Assembly: GCA_023443515.1 (NCBI GenBank)
Contig: JAEZUC010000137.1
Location: 1 to 25,042, forward strand
DNA from: Bacillota bacterium
GTDB taxonomy: Bacteria > Bacillota > Clostridia > Acetivibrionales > DSM-1351
Reading direction: 5' to 3'
Length of the DNA stretch: 25,042 bases
The notes beneath the pieces are model-generated. The model was given only the letters and a program-made list of their open reading frames with translations, did not search any database and was not told the origin of the DNA. Of this stretch, positions 15,179 to 23,379 are shown one piece after another (within the stretch, counting starts at the first letter, position 1; each line of letters starts with the position of its first letter). Position numbers and translations under genes: made by a program.

Positions 15179-15270
15179 TTAATGGGTTGAATTAGCAAAA
15201 GATACATATCATAAGTATGAAATTATTATTTTGATCTGGTTTGAACATTTATGGATAGGAGGATAATAGA

Positions 15271-16545
15271 ATGGCCGTAAGAGTAGTAGTAGGAACTCAA
15301 TGGGGTGACGAGGGTAAAGGTAAGTATATAGACATGCTTGCTGAGCAATCAGATATAATTGTAAGATTTTCCGGTGGTAACAATGCCGGACACACTATTG
15401 TAGCCAACGGAGTAAAATATGCACTGCATCTGATACCTTCAGGAATTCTTCATACAAATAAGACTTGTATAATTGGAAACGGAGTAGTTGTAGACCCGGC
15501 AGTGTTACTTCATGAAATGAAGGGCTTAAATGAAAGAGGAGTAACAACAGATCATCTTTTAATCAGCGACAGGGCTCACCTGATAATGCCTTATCACAGG
15601 GAACTGGATGAACTTCAGGAGAAGTTCAGGGGTAATGACAGTATAGGAACTACCAAGAGAGGTATAGGTCCTTGCTACGCAGACAAAATTGAAAGATCTG
15701 GAATAAGAATGTGTGACCTTATAGACGAAAATGAATTCATCAAAAAGGTCAAATCCAATCTGGAGTTAAAAAATCTGATAATTGAAAAAGTTTATGGCGG
15801 GAAGCCTTTTGAAGCAGAACCTATAATCAAAGAGTATTTAGGCTACGCAGAGCAGCTTAAAAAATACATTACCGATACAACCTGTATACTGGCAGATGCC
15901 ATAGACCAAGGTAAAAATATATTATTTGAAGGTGCTCAGGCAAACTTTTTGGATATAGACTTCGGTACATATCCATATGTAACTTCATCCAATCCGGTTG
16001 CTGGTGGTGTATGTACGGGTGGAGGTCTTGGCCCGGTATATATAAATGAGGTTTATGGTGTACTTAAGGCATACACATCAAGAGTTGGTGCTGGCCCATT
16101 CCCAACAGAACAGAACAATGAAATAGGGGATACAATCAGAGAACTTGGCTGGGAATATGGAACAACAACAGGTAGACCAAGAAGATGCGGCTGGCTGGAT
16201 ACCGTTATGATAAAATATGCTGCAAAAATAAACGGATTAACAGCTCTGGCGATAAACCATGTAGATACTATAGGAAAACTCAAGGAGATAAAGCTTTGCG
16301 TTGGATATAAAAAAGAAGGTCAGGTAATCAAATCATTCCCTGCAAGTCTTAACGAACTTGCAAAGTGTGAACCTATATACGAAGTTTTTGAACCATGGAA
16401 TGAAGACATATCAAATGTCAGAGCATTCTCGGATCTGCCTCAGAACGCTCAAAAATACCTGAATAGGATTGAAGAGCTTGTAGGGGTGAAGATAGGTCTT
16501 ATTGGTGTAGGAAAAGACAGAGAACAGATTATAAGGGTATTCTAG
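15271..16545 (+). CDS. purA: Adenylosuccinate synthetase
   Basis: First committed step from IMP to AMP: joins aspartate to IMP using GTP; the later lyase step releases fumarate. 424 residues, standard length. D13 (GTQWGDEGKGK) and H41 (NNAGHTIV) are the catalytic pair at E. coli numbering, GTTKRGIGPCYADK carries the IMP-binding segment, and TTGRPRRCGWLD is the conserved aspartate-loop region. ATG with a perfect AGGAGG site. Single-gene transcript with its own promoter and a long terminator; purB is not beside it. Confidence 0.97.
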   Translation: MAVRVVVGTQWGDEGKGKYIDMLAEQSDIIVRFSGGNNAGHTIVANGVKYALHLIPSGILHTNKTCIIGNGVVVDPAVLLHEMKGLNERGVTTDHLLISDRAHLIMPYHRELDELQEKFRGNDSIGTTKRGIGPCYADKIERSGIRMCDLIDENEFIKKVKSNLELKNLIIEKVYGGKPFEAEPIIKEYLGYAEQLKKYITDTTCILADAIDQGKNILFEGAQANFLDIDFGTYPYVTSSNPVAGGVCTGGGLGPVYINEVYGVLKAYTSRVGAGPFPTEQNNEIGDTIRELGWEYGTTTGRPRRCGWLDTVMIKYAAKINGLTALAINHVDTIGKLKEIKLCVGYKKEGQVIKSFPASLNELAKCEPIYEVFEPWNEDISNVRAFSDLPQNAQKYLNRIEELVGVKIGLIGVGKDREQIIRVF

Positions 16546-16564
16546 TTGTAGAGTACTAGCTGAT

Positions 16565-16610
16565 AAAATAAAATATAATGGCATATTGCCATTATATTTT
16601 ATTTTTTTTA
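16565..16610 (+). terminator. Terminator after purA
   Basis: A 19-bp perfect stem, 16565-16583 with 16587-16605 and a TAT loop (GGCA/TGCC at the top), continuing into a T run to 16609. Confidence 0.9.
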
Positions 16611-16639
16611 AAAAAGAATAAATTTTTTAAAAAAATGAG

Positions 16640-16668
16640 TTGACAAAAGTGAATTTATTAAGTATTAT
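16640..16668 (+). promoter_or_regulatory. Promoter of tRNA-Lys
   Basis: Perfect TTGACA (16640-16645), 17-base spacer, TATTAT (16663-16668), with the tRNA beginning 25 bases downstream. Confidence 0.8.
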
Positions 16669-16692
16669 TTATACTTGTGATTCGGAAAACTT

Positions 16693-16768
16693 GACCCATT
16701 AGCTCAGTTGGCAGAGCACTTGACTTTTAATCAAGGTGTCCGCAGTTCGAATCTGCGATGGGTCACCA
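16693..16768 (+). tRNA. tRNA-Lys (UUU)
   Basis: A complete 76-base cloverleaf with encoded CCA: acceptor GACCCAT/ATGGGTC, D stem GCTC/GAGC, anticodon stem CTTGA/TCAAG with loop CTTTTAA giving anticodon TTT, and T stem CGCAG/CTGCG with TTCGAAT loop. It stands alone between its own promoter and a terminator. Confidence 0.97.
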
Positions 16769-16770
16769 AA

Positions 16771-16819
16771 AAAACAAAAGCGTGTATTTCAGAAAAAATG
16801 GAATACACGCTTTTGTTTT
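16771..16819. terminator. Two-way terminator between tRNA-Lys and the DUF3788 gene
   Basis: AAAACAAAAGCGTGTATT (16771-16788) pairs with 16802-16819 as a perfect 18-bp stem. The flanking A and T runs serve the tRNA on the plus strand and the leftward DUF3788 gene on the minus strand. Confidence 0.88.
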
Positions 16820-16858
16820 AACATATATCTTTTCGGTTTAAGATTACACTTAACACAA

Positions 16859-17287
16859 TCACTTATTTAATGGTTTTACACGTAGTTGTACCAGTTTCTT
16901 TACATCTTCAAGAGCAGACTTTTCTCTTACTTCAATCATAAGCCATTTACCGAAAGAATAAGAAGGTGTCACCAAAAACAAATTTTGAGTATAGATGGAG
17001 CAAGTGGGAACAACTATATTTGCCCCTGTGAGTTCCTTCTTACCGATAACAACAAGAACAATAAAGTAGCCATCCATCGGATAAAGAGTACATAGTGACC
17101 TGCTACCCTTTTTATACTTTACATTCCAACCTTTTTGGGCAGAACATTTACTGAACTCCAATTTAGGTGATATAGAATAAGTATTTTCCATAAATAAACA
17201 GAGCTCATCCCATAGAGTACTATTAACAAAATCACTAACATTTTCAAATGTAGGTTTGTTGTTTAAATTATAAAGTTCACTCCACAT
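16859..17287 (-). CDS. DUF3788 family protein
   Basis: 142 residues, probably cytoplasmic: no signal peptide or membrane segment. The middle of the chain carries the family's look: SKCSAQKGWNVKYKKGSRSL near residues 46-65, then CTLYPMDGYFIVLVVIGKKE, and a C-terminal KWLMIEV strand followed by a charged helix. These match my memory of DUF3788, a small clostridial family of unknown function. The reverse-strand start is an ATG with GAGAGG about 13 bases upstream, rather distant. No partner gene is adjacent; it sits alone between tRNA-Lys and an orphan gene and ends at the shared terminator. Confidence 0.75.
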   Translation of the reverse strand: MWSELYNLNNKPTFENVSDFVNSTLWDELCLFMENTYSISPKLEFSKCSAQKGWNVKYKKGSRSLCTLYPMDGYFIVLVVIGKKELTGANIVVPTCSIYTQNLFLVTPSYSFGKWLMIEVREKSALEDVKKLVQLRVKPLNK

Positions 17288-17470
17288 TGGTTTTAATCAA
17301 CCTCTCATTAATTATTTGTTTTTTAAACCATAGTTTGATTTCAAGAAATAATCACAAATAATCAAAATTGATGTGTTGTGATTTACAATCTATTTTATTC
17401 AATATATAAATAAATGTAAATTATTAGTATAATATTTTAAGTAACTTATTTTATTTCAAGAGGTAATTAA

Positions 17471-18082
17471 ATGAGAATTAATTTAAAGAGCTTAACAATT
17501 GTTCTTACTGTGTTAATATCTATTTCGGTATTAGTGTTGTGGAAAACGGGACATATTGGACTTTGGACACAGGGAATGGCTTACGTAGTTAACAATACAG
17601 AAGAATTTACGGATAAAACCGGTCATGTTATCCAGGGGGAATATTCCGTTGAAATTGACCTTCAGGATTTGCAAAGCAACGTTGGTAAAGAGCTGTATAA
17701 GGAAGGAAACAATAAAATCTACGTGAGTTGGATAGGTAATACAGGTGGAGTAAACAATGGAGGCTACAGCATAGGTTTTAGGGCTTGTGGAGGATATTCG
17801 TTGACCATGGCTACTCTGATTTCGGGTACACGTCATCAAACCGTAGGTGAGCATTTATTCACTTATGATATGTTCGCCGAAATGACAGCCGAATACAAAG
17901 GTAGAGTTTATAATAGCGGTGTGTATGGAATATCGGGGTTAAATTACAAAGATGGTGATGACTTCTCGTTCTATATTTTCCCCAGAGAGGCTTATGACAA
18001 AGGAGAAGTTTCACTAAACGAAAAAGGAATAGTAAAACTCACTATTACAAACCTATATAAAAATATCTGGATAAAGAAATAG
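17471..18082 (+). CDS. Hypothetical membrane-anchored or secreted protein
   Basis: 203 residues that I do not recognise. A hydrophobic segment at about 8-24 follows a short positive start (MRINLK), so it is a signal anchor or signal peptide without a lipobox. The remainder is hydrophilic, rich in Gly, Tyr, Asn and Thr, with alternating beta-strand pattern (YSVEIDLQDL, KIYVSWIGN, FSFYIFP, IVKLTITNLY), suggesting an all-beta extracytoplasmic domain. GAGG stands seven bases before the ATG. It is flanked by AT-rich DNA and by the tRNA-Glu promoter; no neighbour suggests a role. There is no clear terminator after it. Confidence 0.65.
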   Translation: MRINLKSLTIVLTVLISISVLVLWKTGHIGLWTQGMAYVVNNTEEFTDKTGHVIQGEYSVEIDLQDLQSNVGKELYKEGNNKIYVSWIGNTGGVNNGGYSIGFRACGGYSLTMATLISGTRHQTVGEHLFTYDMFAEMTAEYKGRVYNSGVYGISGLNYKDGDDFSFYIFPREAYDKGEVSLNEKGIVKLTITNLYKNIWIKK

Positions 18083-18190
18083 GTGGTGCACAACCATATC
18101 TGAAATAGGGTATAACGAGCTGTGAGTAGGGAGAACAGGAGTGCTAGTAATATGTAAAAATATACCTTTTAAAAAAGATAAAAAAATTGC

Positions 18191-18219
18191 TTGACTTTTA
18201 AGCTATGTCCCGTTACAAT
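18191..18219 (+). promoter_or_regulatory. Promoter of the tRNA-Glu/tRNA-Asp unit
   Basis: TTGACT (18191-18196), 17-base spacer, TACAAT (18214-18219). The leader of about 35 bases contains a small hairpin, CGAG-GTG-CTCG at 18236-18246. Confidence 0.75.
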
Positions 18220-18259
18220 ATATTTTGTCAGTCGGCGAGGTGCTCGACGGAATAAATAA

Positions 18260-18334
18260 GGCCCATTGGTCAAGTGGTTAAGACACCGCCCTTTCACGGC
18301 GATAACAGGGGTTCGAGTCCCCTATGGGTCACCA
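18260..18334 (+). tRNA. tRNA-Glu (UUC)
   Basis: 75 bases with encoded CCA: acceptor GGCCCAT/ATGGGTC, anticodon loop CTTTCAC giving TTC, T stem AGGGG/CCCCT. The base of the anticodon stem is a C-A mismatch (27-43), where the usual clostridial gene has a G. Confidence 0.96.
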
Positions 18335-18351
18335 TTATAGTTTAAAGTAAT

Positions 18352-18428
18352 GGCCCGGTAGTTCAGTTGGTTAGAATGCCAGCCTGTCACGCTGGAGGTC
18401 GACGGTTCGAGCCCGTTCCGGGTCGCCA
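18352..18428 (+). tRNA. tRNA-Asp (GUC)
   Basis: 77 bases with encoded CCA: acceptor GGCCCGG/CCGGGTC, discriminator G, anticodon loop CTGTCAC giving GTC, T stem GACGG/CCGTT. 17 bases after tRNA-Glu, same transcript. Confidence 0.97.
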
Positions 18429-18440
18429 TTTAAATTATAC

Positions 18441-18475
18441 AAAAAGCAACTTTCTATTTAAGAGAGTTGCTTTTT
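18441..18475 (+). terminator. Terminator after tRNA-Asp
   Basis: 18441-18455 pairs with 18461-18475 (15 bp, one G-U) around ATTTA, ending in TTTTT. Confidence 0.9.
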
Positions 18476-18547
18476 GCTTTCAAAATAAATCTAAAATTTG
18501 CTCCAAAATATTCCTAAAAATAACAGCAAAATTTTTAAAATAAAGTG

Positions 18548-18577
18548 TTGACAGTTAATCAATTCCCGTGTTATTAT
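18548..18577 (+). promoter_or_regulatory. Promoter of the tRNA-Thr/tRNA-Tyr unit
   Basis: Perfect TTGACA (18548-18553), 18-base spacer, TATTAT (18572-18577). The leader of about 50 bases contains GCTCGACGAGGT, echoing the tRNA-Glu leader. Confidence 0.78.
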
Positions 18578-18636
18578 ATACAGGCAGTTGAGCGAAACGC
18601 TTGCTCGACGAGGTACTAAGTATCTGCTATAAATGC

Positions 18637-18712
18637 GCTGGTGTAGCTCAGCAGGTAGAGCAGCTGACTTGTAATCAGCAGGTCGGGGGTTCGATTCCGT
18701 CCGCCAGCTCCA
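18637..18712 (+). tRNA. tRNA-Thr (UGU)
   Basis: 76 bases with encoded CCA: acceptor GCTGGTG/CGCCAGC, anticodon stem GCTGA/TCAGC with loop CTTGTAA giving TGT. The T stem GGGGG/CCGTC has a G-G mismatch at 51-63, where a C at 51 would restore pairing; otherwise normal. Confidence 0.94.
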
Positions 18713-18715
18713 TAT

Positions 18716-18800
18716 GGAGGGGTTCCCGAGTGGCCAAAGGGGGCAGACTGTAAATCTGTTGTCTCTGACTTCGATGGTTCGAATCCATCTCCCTCCACCA
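18716..18800 (+). tRNA. tRNA-Tyr (GUA)
   Basis: 85 bases, a class II tRNA with a long variable arm and encoded CCA: acceptor GGAGGGG/TCCCTCC, anticodon loop CTGTAAA giving GTA, T stem GATGG/CCATC. It follows tRNA-Thr by three bases. Confidence 0.96.
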
Positions 18801-18802
18801 CA

Positions 18803-18846
18803 AAGTCTTGTGCATTCGCTATTGAAGCTGTGTGCAGGGCTTTTTA
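18803..18846 (+). terminator. Terminator after tRNA-Tyr
   Basis: AAGTCTTGTGCA (18803-18814) pairs with TGTGCAGGGCTT (18831-18842), 12 bp including four G-U pairs, followed by more T. Confidence 0.6.
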
Positions 18847-18875
18847 CTTTGTTTAAAATTGAATATGTTTATAAA

Positions 18876-18914
18876 TAAAAAAATAGGAAGCATAGTAAAA
18901 ATATGCTTCCTATT
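18876..18914 (-). terminator. Terminator of the PMT gene
   Basis: AATAGGAAGCATA (18882-18894) pairs with TATGCTTCCTATT (18902-18914). On the reverse strand the stem is followed by a T run, which fits the leftward mannosyltransferase gene. Confidence 0.88.
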
Positions 18915-18927
18915 CTTTGTATTTATA

Positions 18928-20904
18928 TTAGTACCTGAAACTCCAGCCCGGGAACAATTGTAACATGCTGGCATACCACCTCGGCACAATCATTCCTGAT
19001 AAAATCGGATAATACATTACAAACATTATTGCTGTTAATGCCAGATAAATGTATACAATCTTTTTCGTATTCCCTCCTTGTTCCAGGAATACTTTAATCA
19101 AATATACAATGATGATTATAAGAAAAGGAACAACAGAAAAGTAATGATAGATAAAGGCCATTCTACGCACTACCATCCAAGGAATATACTGAAATAAAGC
19201 ACCGAAAATAGGAACAAGCATATATTTGTCTTTCCGTTTAAATGCAACAATAATTCCTGTAATCAGTGCTGGTATGCTTATCCACCAGATCAACGGATTT
19301 CCCATACAAATAATGCTGGAAGTTAATTTTTCAGCAGCAAGTGCTTTAGAGCCGTAATACCATATAGGTTTGGTCATTATGGGCCATTCAAACCACTGTG
19401 ATGAATAATTGTGCTTAGCATGCAAATCGTTGTGGAAACTATACATATAAGACTGATTGTTAAAAAACTCTTTGACACCATTTCCGGGAACCTGCATTAT
19501 AGATGTATATGAGGCAAAATAAATGATGCCGGGTATTAGTATGAAAAATACAATACAGAATAAAGCAGTTTTAAAAAAGTACTTACTCCAGAATTTGGTG
19601 AACAAATCCGAGGAAAGACCGCTCTTTTTATATGCCATGTAATAAACAATCTCGTCGAGCTTCGCAATAACGAGTATGAGGAAAATACCCACAGCGGCAT
19701 ACATTGCTATCCATTTAGTTGCAATACCTATACCAAATATAAGACCACAGAGAAAAAGCGGTTTGAGGGACTTTTTAAAACCGGCTTTATATGACTTAGT
19801 GGCAAAGTAATCATAAATGTAGTAGTACATTAAAATAACAAAGAAGGTCACGTAAACATCAATAGTAGATATTCTTGTCTGAACGAAATGCATAAAATCA
19901 AACATCATCAAAAAAGCTGTACAGAACGCAAGAAATCTATTTTTAAAAATCTTATAACCAAACATATACATAAGAGGAATCATGGCTACTCCGAATAAGG
20001 TACCAATGATTCTCCAACCAAATGGGTTTACTCCAAAAATGAGCATTCCAATCATAACAAAGTATTTACCCAGTGGTGGATGAGTCCTTTCAAAAGGGTG
20101 GACTTTATAAATAAAATCAAGAGCCGTTCGAGGGTAAAATACTTCATCAAAATAGGTAGTGGTAGCTGATAAAGTATAAAAATCAACTCTATCTTGCTCA
20201 TCCAAGAGATTACTTAATTTATAAGCCTGCCCGTCAGGACTTTTACCGGAACTTTTTATCAATGGGTCTACAGGAGTTATGCTTTTAACTTTAAACGGCG
20301 TGGTTGAACCTTTTTCAAAAATAGCAAGTTCGTTAATTGCTGAACCGGGTTTATCAGCAATTATTTTAATTTTATTGGTTTTAAATTCTTTAGTAGATAC
20401 TTTCCAAGAGAAAAAACCTGATTTCTCAAGAGTTTCAGAGTCTGAATATGTATCGTTTGAATCTAGAAACTTGATATTGAATTTTCCACCGTCATATTTT
20501 TCATCATTATAGCCTTGATAAATCATAAGTTTTGAAACGTCCACTTTTCTTCCGAGGTCTACGATAAACCCGTCGTTATTGTTTGCGGGGGCCCATGGCG
20601 TTTCGGGTATCTTGAAACCGCCCAGATTGTATATTGCCGGAATTGCATATATCAAGGTCATAGCAAGCATAATAATATAATCTTTTTTTACAAGCTTAAA
20701 TAAAGGCTTTGTTTCTTTTTCGTTATTAAATAAACCGTATTCAGTAATTATAAGATTACCCTTTTGGATATTGCGGATTCTTAAAAAGCCCCATATTCCT
20801 ATTCCTATAAGAAATATAAATACAACACTTAACATCATAGTTGCAAAGCCGGGCATTTTAACATGCGAAAAAAATTCAGATAAATGCTTTAAATACGTTT
20901 TCAA
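18928..20904 (-). CDS. PMT-family (GT39) protein mannosyltransferase with inserted discoidin-like domain
   Basis: 658 residues, a polytopic membrane glycosyltransferase that should move a sugar, probably mannose, from a polyprenyl-phosphate carrier to secreted proteins. Membrane segments lie at about 21-42 and 75-92, then many from residue 281 on. The catalytic DE pair is D253-E254 (YFDEVFYPRT), followed by HPFERTHPPLGK (269-280) and RISTIDVY, all PMT hallmarks. Between the second membrane segment and the DE motif lies an extracytoplasmic stretch (about 95-210; VDLGRKVDVSKLMIYQGYND, KFNIKFLDS) that looks like an F5/8-type C (discoidin) carbohydrate-binding fold. The start is a TTG with GGAGG seven bases upstream on the reverse strand. 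Monocistronic. Confidence 0.85.
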   Translation of the reverse strand: MKTYLKHLSEFFSHVKMPGFATMMLSVVFIFLIGIGIWGFLRIRNIQKGNLIITEYGLFNNEKETKPLFKLVKKDYIIMLAMTLIYAIPAIYNLGGFKIPETPWAPANNNDGFIVDLGRKVDVSKLMIYQGYNDEKYDGGKFNIKFLDSNDTYSDSETLEKSGFFSWKVSTKEFKTNKIKIIADKPGSAINELAIFEKGSTTPFKVKSITPVDPLIKSSGKSPDGQAYKLSNLLDEQDRVDFYTLSATTTYFDEVFYPRTALDFIYKVHPFERTHPPLGKYFVMIGMLIFGVNPFGWRIIGTLFGVAMIPLMYMFGYKIFKNRFLAFCTAFLMMFDFMHFVQTRISTIDVYVTFFVILMYYYIYDYFATKSYKAGFKKSLKPLFLCGLIFGIGIATKWIAMYAAVGIFLILVIAKLDEIVYYMAYKKSGLSSDLFTKFWSKYFFKTALFCIVFFILIPGIIYFASYTSIMQVPGNGVKEFFNNQSYMYSFHNDLHAKHNYSSQWFEWPIMTKPIWYYGSKALAAEKLTSSIICMGNPLIWWISIPALITGIIVAFKRKDKYMLVPIFGALFQYIPWMVVRRMAFIYHYFSVVPFLIIIIVYLIKVFLEQGGNTKKIVYIYLALTAIMFVMYYPILSGMIVPRWYASMLQLFPGWSFRY

Positions 20905-21009
20905 GAGTATGCCTCCATTTACGTTTTATTTGAAAAGTTTTACCATAATTATATTATAGTATGTATAACAATACAAATAATAGTTATAAGAATATAGGCG
21001 ACGAATTCG

Positions 21010-21037
21010 TTGTAAAACTTAAAAGGTATGTTATAAT
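21010..21037 (+). promoter_or_regulatory. Promoter of dapF-dapL
   Basis: TTGTAA (21010-21015), 16-base spacer, and an extended -10 TGTTATAAT ending at 21037. About 70 bases before the dapF start. Confidence 0.65.
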
Positions 21038-21113
21038 ATGAACAAGTTAAATTGATAAAGTAAATGATTAGATTTACATAAGATGTTGCGAGTTTGGAGA
21101 AAGGAGAAATAAA

Positions 21114-21947
21114 ATGAAATTTACAAAAATGCAGGGACTTGGTAATGACTATATATATGTGGATTGTACGGAAAATATGATTTCAGATCCATCTGAAGTT
21201 TCAAAAAAAGTAAGTGACAGACATTTCGGAATAGGATCAGACGGACTTGTACTTATAATGAAATCTGATATAGCTGATTTCAGAATGAGAATGTTTAATT
21301 CAGACGGTTCAGAATCTGAAATGTGCGGGAATGCCATACGTTGTGTTGGGAAATATGTGTTTGATAATGGGCTTACAGATAAAAAGAACCTTACAATAGA
21401 AACCTTGGCTGGAATAAAGATTCTGGATCTAAAGATTATAGATAGCAAAGTGGTTCTAGTGAGAGTTGACATGGGAGAACCGATCTTAATACCTAAAGAT
21501 ATACCTGTTGAAAGCGAAAAGGAAAGTTTTATATCAGAGAGTGTTGAAATAGATGGTCAGACATACAAGGTTACAGCTGTATCCATGGGAAATCCGCATG
21601 CCATAACATATGTGGAGGACACCGTAAACTTCCCGTTAAATGATGTTGGACCAAAAATGGAAACACATAAACTGTTTCCCAGAAAGGTAAACGCTGAGTT
21701 TGTTCAGGTTATAGACAGGACAACATTGAGAATGAGAGTATGGGAAAGGGGAGCAGGTGAGACCCTTGCTTGCGGAACAGGTGCCAGTGCTGTACTTGTA
21801 GCTTCAGTACTAAATGGTTTATCTGAAAGAGCGGCTACTATAAAACTCCTTGGTGGAGACTTATTTATTGAATGGTCCGAAAAGGATAATCGTGTATATA
21901 TGACAGGCCCTGCGGAAAAGGTATTTGAAGGAGAAATAGAAATCTAA
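21114..21947 (+). CDS. dapF: Diaminopimelate epimerase
   Basis: Turns LL-diaminopimelate into the meso form used for peptidoglycan and lysine. 277 residues. The two catalytic cysteines are present: C71 in EMCGNAIRC and C220 in LACGTGAS; the start MKFTKMQGLGNDYI is also typical. GGAG precedes the ATG. Followed by dapL 46 bases later in the same transcript, so the two consecutive enzymes of the DapL route are made together. Confidence 0.96.
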   Translation: MKFTKMQGLGNDYIYVDCTENMISDPSEVSKKVSDRHFGIGSDGLVLIMKSDIADFRMRMFNSDGSESEMCGNAIRCVGKYVFDNGLTDKKNLTIETLAGIKILDLKIIDSKVVLVRVDMGEPILIPKDIPVESEKESFISESVEIDGQTYKVTAVSMGNPHAITYVEDTVNFPLNDVGPKMETHKLFPRKVNAEFVQVIDRTTLRMRVWERGAGETLACGTGASAVLVASVLNGLSERAATIKLLGGDLFIEWSEKDNRVYMTGPAEKVFEGEIEI

Positions 21948-21993
21948 CTAATATAGAATAATTTTATATATAATAGAAGAGAGGAATATGAAT

Positions 21994-23226
21994 ATGGCAA
22001 TAGTAAATGAAAATCATTTAAAACTACCCGGTAATTATTTATTTGCTGAGATAGGTAAAAGAGTTACAGCATTTAAAGAAGAAAACCCTAGCACAGATAT
22101 TATCAGGCTTGGTATCGGAGATGTAACCCGTCCGCTTCCAATGGCATGTATAGATGCAATGCATAAGGCTGTTGATGATATGTCCAGAATAGAAACCTTC
22201 AAAGGTTATCCGGAGTACGAGGGATACGATTTCCTTATAAATAAGATAATTGAGAATGATTATAAAAACAGAGGAATTTCAATTGGATTCGATGAAGTGT
22301 TTGTAAGTGATGGTGCCAAAAGTGATACAGCAAATATCCAGGAACTCTTTGGCTTAAATTCGAGAATAGCAGTTACAGATCCTGTTTATCCGGTTTACGT
22401 AGACAGTAATGTTATGGCTGGAAGAACAGGAGAATACATTGACGGAAAATGGACTAACGTAACTTACCTGCCATGTACGTCCGAAAACGGTTTTGTTCCG
22501 GAACTTCCAAAAGAAAAAGTAGACCTTATATATCTATGCCTGCCAAACAATCCTACAGGAACTACACTTACAAAGGAACAACTAAAAGTATGGGTAGATT
22601 ATGCGGCAAAAAACAAATCAATTATATTATTTGATTCTGCATACGAGGCTTTTATAACTGAGAAGGATGTTCCGCACAGTATATATGAAATAGAAGGAGC
22701 AAAAGAAGTAGCAATTGAATTCAGAAGTTTTTCCAAAACTGCAGGATTTACCGGAACAAGATGTGCATATATAGTAATTCCAAAGGAATTAAAAGCCTAT
22801 ACTACGGATGGCAGTGAAATCGGACTCAACAGACTTTGGTACAGAAGACAGGCAACAAAATTCAACGGGGTATCCTATATAGTGCAGCGCGGTGCTGAGG
22901 CTGTATATTCAGAAGAAGGTCAAAAACAGGTAAAGGAAACAATATCTTATTATTTATCAAATGCAGCAATCATAAAAAATGGCTTAGAGGGCATAGGCAT
23001 AAAGGTATTTGGAGGAGTAAATGCACCGTATATATGGATGAAAACTCCAAACGGTATGGACTCATGGGCTTTCTTTGATAAACTGTTGAGTGAGGCAAAT
23101 ATAGTTGGAACTCCTGGGGTGGGCTTTGGGCCAAGCGGTCAGGGGTATTTCAGACTTACTGCATTCGGAAGCAGGGAAAATACTCAGACTGCTGTTGAGA
23201 GGTTTAAAACAAGGCTGAAGATTTAA
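21994..23226 (+). CDS. dapL: LL-diaminopimelate aminotransferase
   Basis: A PLP enzyme that converts tetrahydrodipicolinate straight to LL-diaminopimelate, bypassing the acyl branch (dapD/dapC/dapE). 410 residues from this start, the normal family length. The PLP lysine is K248 in SFSKTAGFTGTR, with the LPNNPTGTT and FDSAYEAF segments upstream. An ATG at 21988 is only three bases from GAGG (21981-21984), while ATG 21994 has nine bases' spacing, so the second is preferred. Its partner dapF precedes it and a large hairpin terminator follows. Confidence 0.95.
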   Translation: MAIVNENHLKLPGNYLFAEIGKRVTAFKEENPSTDIIRLGIGDVTRPLPMACIDAMHKAVDDMSRIETFKGYPEYEGYDFLINKIIENDYKNRGISIGFDEVFVSDGAKSDTANIQELFGLNSRIAVTDPVYPVYVDSNVMAGRTGEYIDGKWTNVTYLPCTSENGFVPELPKEKVDLIYLCLPNNPTGTTLTKEQLKVWVDYAAKNKSIILFDSAYEAFITEKDVPHSIYEIEGAKEVAIEFRSFSKTAGFTGTRCAYIVIPKELKAYTTDGSEIGLNRLWYRRQATKFNGVSYIVQRGAEAVYSEEGQKQVKETISYYLSNAAIIKNGLEGIGIKVFGGVNAPYIWMKTPNGMDSWAFFDKLLSEANIVGTPGVGFGPSGQGYFRLTAFGSRENTQTAVERFKTRLKI

Positions 23227-23251
23227 CTAAAACATTTTTGTTATATTATAT

Positions 23252-23320
23252 AAAATAGTCAGTTGGCCAGATAACCGATTTTGAGAAATATGGTTACAAA
23301 GGGCTGGCTGACTATTTTTG
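23252..23320 (+). terminator. Terminator after dapL
   Basis: AAAATAGTCAGTTGGCC (from 23252) pairs with GGGCTGGCTGACTATTTT, with an inner AACC/GGTT stem, then a T run to 23319. A long branched-looking hairpin but a clear terminator. Confidence 0.82.
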
Positions 23321-23379
23321 CTTAATAGATTATAATGTATACAGATGCACTATAAAAATATAAAGGATGAGGTAATTTG

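Noticed and set aside
15179..15270. Purine riboswitch in the purA leader
   Set aside because: The conserved core sequence and three-way junction pairing are absent.
16693..18800. A mobile island at the tRNA cluster
   Set aside because: No integrase, no direct repeat of a tRNA 3' end and no transposase; each tRNA unit has its own normal promoter and terminator.
18616..18801. 61-residue frame on the minus strand over tRNA-Thr and tRNA-Tyr
   Set aside because: It is the antisense of two tRNA genes; the GGRNRTPD-type peptide is a well-known spurious translation of tRNA complements.
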